Positions 11,741-25,110 of a DNA stretch of 64,000 nucleotides are shown in pieces. This DNA comes from Purshia tridentata (taxonomy: Eukaryota > Streptophyta > Magnoliopsida > Rosales > Rosaceae): positions 27,100-91,099 of the forward strand of contig QANT01002310.1 of NCBI GenBank assembly GCA_003254885.1, given 5' to 3'. The position numbers were made by a program, and so were the translations under genes. The notes under the pieces are model-generated. The model was not told the origin of the DNA, did no database searches, and saw only the letters and a program-made list of their open reading frames with translations. Numbering within the stretch: position 1 is the stretch's first letter; every line of letters begins with the position of its first letter.

Positions 11741-12993
11741 TTTTGGCCATTTGATTGTGAGGTAGATCATTCTGACGGCTTTCTGATTATGTGTTAATTG
11801 CATAGAATTTTGTGCTTAAGCCATGAAATTTGAGAAACCCAGAACTTGTAATTAAAGCATTGATGCCTTTTATTCTAAAGTTTCAGTGATTATTTCAGTT
11901 TATGGTCATTAAGAAACAGCTATTATATGACCTGGATTTATTTTGGTTGCATGTTATATCCCAATGACTCCTATTTTGACTCATTTTACTGTGAGTTTGG
12001 TGAGTTTAGGATGACTACCGGTTAACAAGAGTTGGTCGGACATGAACTTGCAAGTTGCAACTTCTTGATTTGGTCGGGACTGCTCGGGAAGGAGGATTTA
12101 GCTGAGATATGTTCTCAGCTTGTATACTAGATGTGGTAGGAGGATGAATGACACTACTACATCAGAAATTAGTTCATTCCAAATACAGAGTGCGCAGGCT
12201 CACAGCTAAAGTTGCAACTGCATCGGCCGAAGGGCATTGACATATGGCAAAGCTGTAAAGGGGATTGGGTGATCGCTCGAAACGTCCATTTGCATTAGCA
12301 CTTTAGTGATTTGATTCTATTTTAACTTGACAAATTGGTTTATATTTAGACCAAAAAAATACAAATTGGTTATCCTAGCCTTTTTTCCTTAATGGGATTT
12401 TTAGATTCCAATTGTATCCTCCAAATAAAAATTAAAAAGGAAATTTTTTTTTGCTCTTATCCACGACCATGACTACCATTGTCAATGATTTTCTTTTCTT
12501 TTAAAATTTTAAAAGGAAAAAAAAACCGTTTTTAGTTCTTGTGTTTAAATATATGATTTTGTTTTTGTTATTTTTGAATAGCATTCGTGAGTTTAAATAT
12601 GATTTGAGGTAAAATGCAGTGATTAAAATTATTTTTTTCTCATTTAAAAAAGAAAAAGGATGATTGGCCAAAAAAAAAGGGATGAGGGGATAACAATTTG
12701 ATGATGGGTAACAAAGTAATTTTAGAAGTAAACAGGAATTTAGAGGGCAATGCTCCGGGTTGGGGCATCTTAGATAGTCGGGTACGGGTTGGCATAGTTG
12801 ATTAAAGATTTTGAGAACGAGCGCGCAACCAGACGGCGCCCCTTAAACCCCGCCTAACTGACCTGACCTGTCTCTTTTTCTGCTCTTCCCACTACACTGT
12901 TATGGAACCCAACCCAGTTGAATACCAAAAAAGAAGAGTAGGAAGCCCTTGACACACAGGTTGTTCAAAACCCAGTTGCGAGTTTGCAGAGAT
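11741..12993. other. Intergenic between CLPP4 and TWINKLE
   Basis: CLPP4 3' flank followed by AT-rich spacer with several A/T homopolymers. The last 200 bp is the probable TWINKLE promoter and 5' leader. No element or RNA gene was recognised. Confidence 0.5.
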
Positions 12994-15900
12994 ATGCGTC
13001 TTCTTCTTCTTTCACGACCTCTTCGCAAGCATTCCTTCTTATCCTCAACCACTAGTCCTCTAATGGGCTCTAAGAAACTGTTCAAGTCCACTTTTCTTTC
13101 CAACCCATTAACCCCTTCTTTACATAGACACCCGTTTCACTCCCATAGACTCATTTTCTCTGCACTTCCGTCAAAACCCATGACTAAAACTCGGTCACTT
13201 TGCCTTAGGACTAATGGATATTCTTATGCCTCCCATGCCAGTGCCCCCACACCAGGTATGACCCTTCAGACTCATGTGCATAAACTTGAGCTAACGCAGA
13301 AGGATAGGAAATATGGTGCTGTAGATTTTTGTTTAATTATTGTATGATGTTTTTGAAGTTTAATTGAAAATCCCAGAAGAAGGTGGGCTACAGCCTACAT
13401 GTATTCGGTGTGTGTGTATGTACATGTACATGTGGACCTTTTTTTTAAAGGATTATACAAATACTATATATATTATTTGTTTTAATTTTGTATGTAGCTC
13501 GTTTGGAAAGCCCAGAAGAGCAGAGAGTGGATTATAACCAATTGGGGATTTTGAAGCGGAAATTGACGGAGCTTGGCATAGACGATGAAATTTCGTTACC
13601 AGGGCAGTACGACCACTTGATATGTCCAATGGTATGTTATAGTATTACTTCTGCCCCCTGTATTATAGTGTATTTCAAAAAATCTTTTGGAGTTTGGTTT
13701 GTTTAGGATTGCATTAATTACTGAATCTGTAAGATGCTAATTGTAAAAGTATAAGCTTATGTGCCATTTTTGTAGGCAATTTTCTCATAGAAAATAAGAA
13801 TATAACAATGACATTTGAGAAAACCAAAAACAATCTCACTTGACATTTTCCTTTATAAGGACTAGAGACACATATAAGGGTGGAACAGCCCAGATATAAT
13901 GGGAAATTGTTTAGTGAAGTAAATTAATCTGATTAAGGACAATTTTGAACGTTTTAGCAATTAGTTAAGATAGAAAATTTCGGATTTGGAGTGGACATGA
14001 TGTACTACAGACTGGATTGAACCGGTAGACATGCTTTTCTTTTACATTAGTAAAAGAAATAAACAAATGTCCAGTCTTAAATTGAAGTGCTTTCTCATAT
14101 GCTAGTGCAAAGGTGGTGAAACAGAGGAAAAGAGCTTCTCCGTTTTTGTTTCGGAAGATGGGTATGCTTCTGCTAGTATTTTACAAGTTTTATTCTTATT
14201 TATTAACAGATTGAAAATCATGATATTGTCATTTATGAGTTCTTAGGGGTGCTGCAGCTTGGAATTGCTTTCGTGGAAAATGTGGGTGGAAAGGTGTCAC
14301 AAGGGTATGACTGTCTCTGTATCCCAGTTTGATTTAGAATAGATTGCTATTACATTATATTGAAAATCCATGGATAAGAGAATAACATGGCATAGGGCCA
14401 CCCTTTTCGTGCAGGCATTTGCACAAAGAAGTCCATCATATGAAACTTCAAATCAAATCACCAAAGTTAAGAACATAAGGGAAATCACAGTGGAAAGCCT
14501 AGGACTGGAACCACTTTGTGAGGAGGTTAAAACTTGTTACTATTTTCTGAAGTTTTTGTGATTCTCTTGTTAATCCTTTCTTATTGTTATTATTTTCTGA
14601 AGTTTGAGTGCTTATTGTACTGGATTGTGACACTAATACCAGCAATTATCAGTAAACTTTTGTTTTTCTTTCCTAGTGCAACATAGTTGTCATTGATATG
14701 GGCTGTAAACAGGGTTGTGTTAGGAATGATTGAGCCAATTTTGCGGATTAGGTTTAGTTAATTGAGCTAATTTAGTTGATTTGTTTGGGCTGATTTGGAT
14801 GATTACTAAGAAATGTTCATCGAATTTTTGTTTTTGTTTTTTTTTTCTATTTTTTATGTAAGGCTGTAGAAGCCTATATAAATTACTCAATTGATGGAAG
14901 AAAAAATAAGATTTCTTCTCCTTTTCTTAATTTTCTTTTCAACAATAGTGAATTCATATTTATTTTTCCCTTGTTTCAGCTTGTTGGTTATTTTGAGGAG
15001 CGAATGATATCAAGAGAAACATTGGAGAGAAATGCTGTAATGCAAAAAAGTACAGGTGATCAGGTGCATGACGCTAAGGAAAAACAATTATTACTTTTTC
15101 ATCTTTATATTATGATGCTTGCGATCTTAGTTGTGTAAATGAGAACAATATGTTTATGTTAGTACTTCAATTATCTGAATAACTAGACTTTAGAAGTATC
15201 CTCTTTTCACCTATAGCGATCACAACTGAACCAGACAGATGAAATGGGATCAGAAGTTTTGTTAGTAAATGTGAAGAAATAGATCTTCATAGGGCTACCT
15301 ATTTTGGCTTTAGGTTTTTTCAGTACACAACATTATAGATACTCAAAGACATTGTATTTTCCTAAGACCTGAATAAATAGACTCTTAATAACAGTAGACT
15401 CAAATAAAGACTCTTAATAAAACTTGACAGAACTCTAGATTGACTCTTGATTTATTGATTTATGTATTTTAAATGACCAACTCTTAAACTACCATGGACA
15501 CTTCTCTTTGGACCAAAAAGGCTTTAGTTTTAGGGTTGGGCCAATGAACTTAGTCTTGGGCTTTCAAAGTGGATATTTCTTTTCCAACCATTTGTAGCTA
15601 CTGCATCATAAACACCAGAATGGTTCATAATGGTGTGGGCATTCTACTTCCTGTATATAAAATGTCTCTTTTCTCACATAATTTAATGCATCATGTGTAT
15701 TTTAATTTGAAAGTAGCTACATCCTATGGTTTAAATAGTTGAAAAATAACCTTTCATAGATTGGATAATTCTAATTAGTTCCAAATCTTCGTAATTGACT
15801 TGTATTTGTTATATATGAAGCTTATGAATTTCAAAACCTTGTATTGATGAAGTTATACTTAAGGTATACAACTGAAAAAAGTTGCATTTAAGTTTTACTG

Positions 15901-17061
15901 CCCCTTTATTAGAGAGTGGTGCTTCAATTATTCTTGATAACATGAATTAAGAAATGTTAGGCTGACACCAAGCAAAATCATTACCTCAGCACTGAAGCAG
16001 ATATTCCATTTAAGTCTATTCGACCTAGATGTGACTATTATTTTGCCTTACTTAATTGCTTCTGAAATTTGATATGCAGATTTCCATTGCATTTACTTAT
16101 TGGAGGAATGGAAAGCTTGTTAGTTGCAAGTATCGGGACATCAACAAGCAGTTCTGGCAGGTTCTCGCAATAATTGATACTTTGTATATCTAAACCAAAT
16201 GTTTTAACAAGCAGTGGTTGAAATGCTGAGGATATAATGTGTGTGTGTGTGTGTGTAATTATGAGGGTGCGCTTGGCCCAATATTTGGACTTGCCTCAAG
16301 TGACCTGGTGGTCGTGGGTTTGAGTTGCAGAAACTACCTGTATAGAAGCAGGGTTATGACTGCTTACATCTTGTTCTCCCCAGACCCTGTGTTGACTTAG
16401 TGCACTGGGCCACTCTTCATGTGTGACTCTGCATGCGTGCACGTGTGTTTAGAGAGAGAGATAGAGTTTTTTGGTTTCAGTAATATTGTTATTTGGATCT
16501 CATTATTTTTCTTTTATCTCAGGAAAAGGATACTGAAAAGATCTTCTATGGGCTGGATGATATAGAGGAAACTAATGATATCATCATTGTATGGCTTCCA
16601 CCTTTTTTGCAGTGAATGATGCCTTAAAAAATTATTATGGAAACTGATATCTATTATTTTTATTTTATAATTTAGGTTGAAGGCGAAATGGATAAGCTTG
16701 CAATGGAAGAAGCTGGCTTTCGTAATTGCGTGAGTGTCCCCGATGGTGCTCCTGCAATGGTTTCCAAAAAGGACTTGCCACCTGAAGAGAAGGTTTGTGT
16801 CATCCTTAAGATGTTCTATAACTTTTCTTACTTTTACTCATCTAATTTATATAGAAATTGTTATGCAGTGGGTTTACTTTACAGATATCAATTTTGGTAC
16901 TTGAATTTTGCATATCCAACGCTATGTTTACCATTGAAAAGAACTCCTTGAAATAGCAATGAAATATCTCTTACATTTTTTATTTTATATGAAATGTGGA
17001 TGTTTATTCATTAAAAGAAAGATGAGTTAAAAGAAAAGATGGACATCCTCTTCCCAAAAAG

Positions 17062-17109
<48 letters not shown>

Positions 17110-20100
17110 TGGACATCTGGTCCATCTATATGTTGCTGACTGCTAAAGCCTAATGAGAATTGAGTTACATTCAACTCAACCTCCTCCAAGTCAAGATTAA
17201 TTAAACTATATGGAACATCTCTAAAGTGTTTAGACCATGACTCCTATAGAATATTTGCCCAATAAAATCCACCTCCTCTACGTTGTGATCAAATATGATA
17301 TTCTTTCACAAAATAGTCTTCTTCTTGGCCCCAACACCCAATATCCTCACAATTATTTCTTGGCTAAACAAATGCAAAAAGTTAATCCAAATTTGCGATG
17401 TGAAAGGCCAATGCAGAAACAACATTCTTCCTGGGTCAGCCTAGCCTGGCTTGATAGAGGGGCTACACCTGCTGAACTCAACTCCAATTAGGCTTGATCG
17501 CTACCTGGCTCAGGTCAGCTTGGCCTTTCCTTTAATACCAACCCAAGATGGCTGTTAGGGTCAGCAGCCAAGGTCTACCTGATCTTTTTACTTTTTAGTT
17601 TAAATAATTCAGTTATCTAAAATTAAGTTCATAATTAAATAAAACTAACTCAAACCTATAACAAATAAACAAGCTCATGTAACTAATAAAAATTATTTGT
17701 ATAATATTTATGATAACAAAAATTTATACACTGAGCCTCTGGCCTGGCCTATTGTGTCTGGCAAGAAACCTTGACCCAAGCATAGCCAAGCCCTTTATGG
17801 TCTGGCCCAATCAGGTTAGGTTGGATTGGCCATTGGGCTTTGCTGCCTGTCCGTATCACATCCGCTGGGCTGGTAAACCACTCTTCCAATCCCTCCTATA
17901 TGGTTAAAAACCATGATTGGCTGGATTTTATAACATAGAATAAAAAAGGATTTACATGAAAAGACCCTGAGTCATGAATATTCCAACATCTTTTGGCAGA
18001 CTGGATTGGCTTTAATAATATTGTTAATCCAATGCAACAAATCTGAAAGTTTTGTCAACCTAGGGAGAAAATTACTGTATTACTATTCAAAGATAACCAA
18101 TATAAGTAAAGAAACATGAGTGCAAATATAATTGCTGCACCAAGTTTCTTTCCAAACTTGAATTTAGTCCTATTCTCAATCACAAATTTGGTATTAAATA
18201 TCATTTGTATGACCATTTATTTTCTCATAATTCTACTGCGTGAAAATTTTGTTCATAGTTTTGGTGATGGGTTTTTGTTTTTGTTTATACTGTGACGGGG
18301 CACTGCAGAGAAAGTGGAGCTAGAATATCACTTCTGCATCTAATTACTAGGCAATTTCAATATCTGCTTCTATTTGTCAAGAAAGTTTGGATCTGATGCT
18401 TCTTTTGTCTATTCTGTAAAGCTAGGATACAAAGTATCAATATCTGTGGAACTGCAAAGAGTACTTAAAGAAGGTTGGTAAATAAGTTTAATGCTACTAA
18501 TTACAACACGTCATTAAGGATTTCAGGGATTTGGTTCTAATGCTATTAATTTTGATAGGCATCACGCATTATACTTGCCACTGATGGAGATACTCCTGGT
18601 CAAGCCCTAGCTGAAGAGCTTGCACGTCGCCTTGGAAGAGAAAGGTTTCCATGATTGTGTGGTGTTGTTTAAATTGAAACTATCTTGATGTTGGCTTGCT
18701 ACGAATAACTGTCTGCTATTCATGTGATTGCAGATGCTGGCGAGTCAGTTGGCCAAAGAAATATAACGTTGATCACTTAAACAACAATAAAAATGCCACG
18801 GATCACTTCAAAGATGCAAATGAGGTCAGAGACACTGCGTATATTGTGATGAGGATTTAGTTTGATATCAGATTTTTTTATTATATTGGATTTTATATGT
18901 TTGATGTATACATATAATAATAAAATGTAGATCATCTTAGAATAGTTTCTGACATTCGAAATATATCTATTATCTATACACATGTGCTTGTGCGTATTAT
19001 ATTTCTTCTGAAGATTGAGTTAACTTGTGGGATAACATTCAGTTTTCATGTTGCATGTTATGCATACATATGAAGCTGGTACAATTCTGTTTTTCCTCGC
19101 ATAATAGCACATTCTTGTGATATTGTTCTTAACCAAGTTGCATGGAAATAATTTCTGATACTTTATGTGTCTTGCATCATGCATCTTCCCTGGAACTAAA
19201 AAAGATCTTATCATTGGTATTTTGTAATGCTCATATGGTTTTTTATGAAGAGACATTCTAAATTTTATTTTATATTTTACTCTGAAATCACTGTAGCCAT
19301 CCTTACCATCTCTTGTAATTTGCCTGTACAGGTTCTCATGTATTTGGGTTCTGATGTATTGAAGGAAGTAATTGAGAATGCTGAGTTATATCCTATACGT
19401 GGATTGTTCAGATTTGCAAATTACTTTGATGAAATTGATGCATATTATCATCGGACTCTTGGGTATGAGTTTGGAGTTTCAACTGGGTGGAGAGATCTGA
19501 ATAACTTGTACAATGTAAGCATAGACCTGGATTACATGTTTCTAAGTGACAAATAAGACTTTAGCATATATTATTCTTGTTTATGATGTGTTGGTTTATA
19601 TAATTATATTAAGGTGTATGAGAACATAACAAGAGAGGAATTATACATTATATTATTATTGTAAGGTATACACACTTATAAGTGGAATGAATAATTATAT
19701 ATGGCCTAGGTATATAGATTGTTCAATTTTGCCAACTGATCTGATCTGATGTTTTGTTATTCTTTTTCTCTGCATAGATGGCAAGCAAGATATAAACGAA
19801 AGGGTTAGGGTTATGATAGGCTATCCCATCCAATGTGCCAAAACAAATATAAAGGAATTAAATAATTTATGTATTTCCTTTTCTTAGTGTTATCATGAGT
19901 TGTCACAAGTATATTTATAGAGTGTGTTTTACATCTGGTTCCTTCCTTTGTATTCTGATCTGTTGAAAGATCTGATGGGGATGAGTAGTTGTGGAGATAA
20001 ATGCTTTTCTAATTCTTATGTTTTTATTTTAAGGTTGTGCCGGGTGAGTTGACTATAGTAACAGGGGTCCCTAATTCAGGCAAGAGTGAGTGGATTGATG

Positions 20101-23100
20101 CTCTCTTGTGCAATATCAATGAGAGTGCTGGGTGGAAATTTGCACTTTGCTCTATGGAGAATAAGGTAAGCTAGTTAATTAAAGAATCTACATGTGCTAT
20201 TTCTTCTATATGGATCCTCCTGTTCCATCTATATGTGATTTGTAGACAGAGTATGGCTTAGGCACACTTTTGATTTGGAAGTTATTAAAACCTTTGTGAC
20301 TTGAAAACTGTAAGAATATCTTGATATTTTTCTTATTCTGTTTCTTGTACTAGAGTCTGACTGACTTTTTGAGAATTCTAGCTCCAAATATTTCTCGGAG
20401 AACAATGAAAATAGGACTGCAACTCTTTATATGAAGCTTGCTGTCCAGAATATAGCAGAGGTTTAACTATAGACCACCCAGTTGAGGACCAACGTCCCTA
20501 GCATTTACAGAATATAACCTGCCCTCTAAAATACCTGGAAGATTTCCCTATATACTTCAGAAACAATTCTGGATCCGAACTCTTTATTCTTGGTGACAAG
20601 AAACATCCTTGAAAATGATACATCTCTTTTCCAATTTTACTATCCTAGACCATGACTTATTTACTCTGTTTCAGACTGTGTAGAGTTTATTAACAGTGCA
20701 TTATTTATATCCTCCTTTTTTAATGGGACAGGCTGCCACAGTGGTCAATCATTCTCAGCTGAAACTCATAGTTCCCTAATCCTGCATTTCAGTGGTGATC
20801 ATTTTGCTGTCACTGTGCCTGGTTCTCGGTGTTGGGAATAAATCCTCATGTCACAACAAATATTAATAACGGTGGAAATATAAAAATAATAAGTAAAAAG
20901 CCAAGAAGATAAAATTATAAGAACACACCAAGATATATGTGGTTTGGTAAAGTCCTGCATACATCCACGGAGAGTATTCACCTTCACTATACAAAAATCA
21001 TTTCTCATGAGTGAATCCCAAACCCGGTCCTTGTATCCAATTGAATACCTGTACACCCTTTCTCAAACCCAGTAAAGAACACTCTACACACCTCTCTCTC
21101 TCTCTCTCTCTAGCTTACAAATAACTCAAGCCACCAGTAAAGCAAATGGCTGGCCTGAAGTTTAGTTCCCATGCATTGGATATTTCAATGCACTCATTAT
21201 GTTCCAAGTTGACCTAATCTCCACTCAGGAGGGTTCCACGAAACCCAACACTGTAGTACCAGTCTGAGTGTGCACTATTATAGACGTAATTGGCAGATCT
21301 TTTTAACCATGTTCTCTTATGTCATAGTTTCGTTTTTGCTCCTTGTGTACTCTCTTTCATATTATACCCTTCTCATAAATGATATACAGGTTCGGGAGCA
21401 TGCGAGAAAATTGCTGGAGAAACACATAAAGAAGCCTTTCTTTGATGCACGGTGAGTTTAAGGGCATGTTTGTTAAACTGGAATCGGAATGAGAAAAAAA
21501 ATGTGGTTTTTAAATTAAAGGGTATTTTAATATTAGTATGAAAAGTATAATTTATTTATCTAAAATAAAGGGCATTTTTGAATTTTCATTAAAAATGTGG
21601 GGGCATTTGGACATGAAAAAATTCACTGCCATTCCCCCTCCCTCAATCCGACCCCCCTTAAGGAGTCCGAATCACCCAAAATCAGGAATCCCACTCCTGA
21701 TTTTGTTGGGCCCCACTTCCATTCCCATTTCTCCCCAAGTTTAGTAAACAAGGGAATGAGAATGGGAATTGGAATGATTCCCATGTGTAGGTAAACACAG
21801 GAATGGGAATCATTCCCACACCTTTCACTCCCACTCCCTCCCGATAGGTAAACATATTCTAAGATATAAAAAAAATCGAATTGCTTATAAGTTCAGTAAT
21901 TTGTAAGGTTTTCCAAAAACCGAAAATTTTAGTCAAGTGAGCAGTAGCCATTTTCAAAACCCAAAAAATTTCAGTTTCAGTTTTGTGCAGAAAAACACCA
22001 AACTAAACCAGTCAAAAATCTGGCTTGCTCACTTATTCTCGTACACCCTATTCCTCACAAAAGAAGGAAAAACAAAAACAAAATCAAGCAAAGTATAAAT
22101 ATCTCCTGCATGCCAATCTGTAAAAATGCTTTAATAATATGATAATTTTCATTTTTCTTCTACGTATGCAAGTCTATGATAAGTAGACTGTTTCCATTGT
22201 AACTTTCCTTAATTTTTGTGCTATTACCTTTTCCTGTAATTTAATAGTTTCACTCATCACTCTAAAATCCTCTATGATTTTCCGATGTTTGTAGTTTCCT
22301 ATTTTTTTCATAGATTGGTACTATGTTGCATTTCCAGTATCCTTAGATCTACTCTTTCTTTCTAATAAACTATCAATTTTGCATGTTATGATCATTAACT
22401 GTCTTTGATTTTTTGGCTGACTATAGTTATGGTGGTCCTGCTGAGCGGATGAGTGTCGAAGAATTTGAGCAAGGGAAACAGTGGTTAAATGAAACCTTTT
22501 ATCTCATAAGGTAGGTTGCAGTATCAAGTGAACTGTTTGGACTATGACAAATCCATACATATTTTCATGATTAATTATTGTCTTGGAAAACATACCCCAT
22601 GGCTACTAGTGTGCACTGTTTTCTGGGCTACTAGTGTGCCTGCTAGTGTATTGCAATACGAGCATGTCAAGAACAATCAAATTATATCTTTAATTTCTCA
22701 TGTTATGAGGGTTATCAAATTTGAAACTTTATGTATACCTGAGTTCTGATCATATTGGTGCCCTACGGATTTTACTCCTGTGGCCATGTTATAGGTGTGA
22801 GGATGATTCCCTTCCAAATATCACTTGGGTTCTTGATCTTGCACGAGCAGCAGTACTTAGGCATGGGGTACGTGGACTTGTAATTGATCCTTACAACGAG
22901 CTTGATCATCAACGTCCTGCAAACCAGTGAGTCTTTTCAATACATCTTTTGTGTTGTATTTTATATAATTTGTTGCGGTTTTGTTGTGCATGTGAACCAG
23001 AACAGTTAAGTCCCTGAGTTTTATGCTTTGAAGTTCTTACTATATTAAGCTCTTCTGTCTTTCTAACTTTAGGAAAATTATCTCTAGTGTATATTTAAGG

Positions 23101-25110
23101 AATTAAGTTATTGATGTCATGGAAAATGGCAGAGTTATTATAACCTTTGACTTGTACGGATTGGTAATTAGCTGTGCTAAATCTTGTTTTATCTTATTCA
23201 TTGTTGTTGGGTTGTTTTCCTTCTTTCTCACCTTTAATTTAGGGAAATTTTAGTCATACCCAACAATTTTCTTTTGATACCCGACATATATTTTAAACTT
23301 GAATGGACCATTTTATCCCTTAGTAAAATTACCAATAAGGACAAATTATAATTTTTAAAAAATCAAATTTTCTTTCCATACCAAACTCCTTTATCAACCC
23401 TAACTTAACCATCTTCACTCATCCTCTCTCACACTCACACTAACATCAAATTAAACTCTAACATCAAAACAAGGGTTTTTAGGTAGATGAACGGTGAAAT
23501 CGTACCCTATGAGCCTCCAAATGATGTATGCGTGCATTTTGTGTAATTTTTATGCATTTTTCCATGTTTGAGACGTTTTAGAAATTTTTGGTTCGGGATG
23601 TGTTCGGTGAACCAGAACCGAACACGACTACAATGTTCGGTTGGAGCCGGCCAAACAAATGACAAATGTTCGGTTGGAGCCGGCCGAACAAATGAGAAAT
23701 GTTCGGTTGATGCCAACCGAAGATTTGCGACGAACTCGGTAGACCAGAGCCGAATGACCTTCGACAGCATAAATGAACCCAACCCAAAAATCCACCAAAA
23801 GCTTAAACCAATAGATAAAATTCATATAAAAACAATAAACTCATCATAAAATAAGTTTAATTTGCCCAAAATAACAAATAAAAAGTGTAAGGACTGAGAT
23901 TGGGTGTTCTATTCAGTGGTGGTGAGGGGACTGCTTAGGATTAATATTTCCGTCCTTTTTAGAGAAAATAAAAATAAAATTGGGGATAGCCATCTTGTTA
24001 AAAGTATTAGGAGTGAACCTTTCTTATTCATAGGGATCTCTTACCATGAGCTATGCTGCCCTAAGAATTCCTTGTTTTAGTTGCATGCCCCATAATTCTA
24101 CGGTCTTTTCCTTTTTTGGAGTAATTTATAAGTTCACTTGAAAGATTATTTTTGGTTTCATTTAAAGATTATTACTGCTACTGGTAACAGGACAGAAACA
24201 GAGTATGTAAGTCAGATGCTTACCAAGATCAGACGGTTTGCTCTGCATCACTCTTGCCATGTTTGGTTTGTAGCACATCCTAGACAGGTAGGCTACTCTG
24301 ACCTCGACCATGCCTCTTTTTTTTTAGGTTTCATCTGGTTTTTCTAATCATACCAATTGTAACAGTTGCACAATTGGGTCGGGAGTCCTCCTAATCTCTA
24401 TGATATAAGTGGGAGCGCACATTTCATAAATAAATGTGACAATGGAATCGTAATTCATCGTAATCGAGATCCAGAGGCTGGGAACATTGATCAAGTACAA
24501 GTGAGTGTTGTGCCTAGAATTTCCACACAAATATACAATATTCAATATTCAATTATCATATTTATTCCCATAAAAGATTCCACCCCAGTATGTTTAAGTG
24601 TTGCTATCTATTGTAAACTTTGCAACTCACAGGTTTGTGTTCGGAAGGTACGGAATAAGGTCGCAGGAACCATAGGTGAAGCCTGTTTGTCATATGATAG
24701 GTATGGTAAAACTTTATATATTGTGGTGTTATAGATCCATTTTTTTTGTTTTGGCAAGGGATCCAAGTTTAATTCTGAGCAAGGAAGAATTATATTTGAA
24801 ATGATAATTAATCATGAATTATGAATGCTGTGTGTTATCCAGATTTACTTTGTGTTTTGAAATATCAGTAGTAGCATACCAGGTTATGCTGAGAAGGAAA
24901 AAATAAATAAATAAATAAATTTTTTTTACGCAAATTTGTTTTTGCAAGTCCTACTCGTGGCCTTTGAGGTTATTGTTCTGTTGATACATATTATGTGTGA
25001 AAGTTAATAGTTATGAGCATCCTTTGGAGTTTGGACTGTATATGATGTTTTCAGTGTTGTGCTTGAGCAGGGCAACTGGTCAATTTATGGATATTGGAAT
25101 AACCAAATGA
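12994..25110 (+). CDS. TWINKLE: TWINKLE: organellar DNA primase-helicase (T7 gp4-like)
   Basis: Replicative primase-helicase of mitochondria and plastids. Twenty-one exons: 12994-13255, 13498-13631, 14106-14161, 14247-14304, 14415-14525, 14980-15063, 16080-16160, 16523-16588, 16676-16792, 18426-18473, 18559-18644, 18734-18824, 19332-19514, 20034-20165, 21390-21451, 22427-22510, 22795-22926, 24191-24287, 24366-24500, 24633-24700, 25071-25110. They join in phase to 708 residues, the family's usual size. The start MRLLLLSRPLRKH gives a basic Ser-rich transit peptide; an upstream in-frame ATG at 12949 would add 15 residues. Visible: zinc ribbon C130/C133/C158/C163; TOPRIM E286 (VEGE) and D348/D350 (ATDGD); DnaB-type helicase with Walker A GVPNSGKS (470-477), Walker B GLVIDPYNEL (D583), and VWFVAHPRQ in exon 18. 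It ends MDIGITK. Large introns carry a SINE, a poly(A) insert, an LTR piece and a MITE. Confidence 0.93.
16238..16256. repeat. (TG)n microsatellite in TWINKLE intron 7
   Basis: A perfect TG run directly upstream of the SINE-like insertion. Confidence 0.95.
16263..16415 (+). mobile_element. Au-like tRNA-derived SINE, degenerate, in TWINKLE intron 7
   Basis: The order of motifs is that of the plant Au SINE family: GAGGGTGCGCTTGG (A-box region, 16263), GCCTCAAGTGACCTGGTGGT, then GTGGGTTTGAGTTGC (B box, about 16314), AAGCAGGG, CCCCAGACCCTG and TGCACTGGGCCAC near the 3' end. The A-box side is degenerate. It lies in the sense orientation of the host gene. Assignment rests on remembered family structure. 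Confidence 0.75.
17036..17117. mobile_element. Short poly(A) retro-insertion with flanking duplication, TWINKLE intron 9
   Basis: A run of 46 A (17062-17107) is preceded by only about 14 non-A bases and is enclosed by 12-bp direct repeats AAGATGGACATC (17036-17047 and 17106-17117). This is the pattern of a severely 5'-truncated LINE or SINE insertion. Replication slippage or a sequencing fault in the homopolymer cannot be excluded. Confidence 0.55.
20830..21250. mobile_element. Candidate solo LTR in TWINKLE intron 14
   Basis: The segment begins TGTTGGGAATAA and ends ACGAAACCCAACA, so it has 7-bp inverted termini with TG...CA ends. The interior has the block GTGGTTTGGTAAAG...TACATCCACGGAG seen in many plant LTRs. 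The flanking pentamers (CTCGG and CTGTA) do not match, so the duplication has decayed or the borders are wrong. A (CT)n run lies at 21092-21111. Confidence 0.5.
21461..21860. mobile_element. Candidate MITE in TWINKLE intron 15
   Basis: Imperfect inverted ends: AGGGCATGTTTGTTAA on the left and AGAATATGTTTACCTA on the minus strand at the right. The interior is rich in GGAATGGGAAT/ATTCCCATTCC repeats, as in many Tourist- or hAT-like MITEs. No coding capacity and no convincing target-site duplication. Confidence 0.45.
23632..23720. repeat. 33-bp minisatellite, about 2.7 copies, TWINKLE intron 17
   Basis: AATGTTCGGTTGGAGCCGGC and its following bases recur at 23632, 23665 and 23698 with minor changes (CCAAAC/CCGAAC; GGAGCC/GATGCC). 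The surrounding 1.2 kb intron is otherwise unremarkable and AT-rich. Confidence 0.8.

Noticed and set aside
16263-16345. Functional tRNA gene
   Set aside because: It has A-box and B-box-like words but no cloverleaf pairing that I could trace, and the downstream CCCCAGACCCTG block identifies a SINE.
24366-24734. Continuous 122-codon frame as one exon
   Set aside because: The frame runs through a GT-AG intron. Only 24366-24500 and 24633-24700 match TWINKLE, and the splice phases agree.
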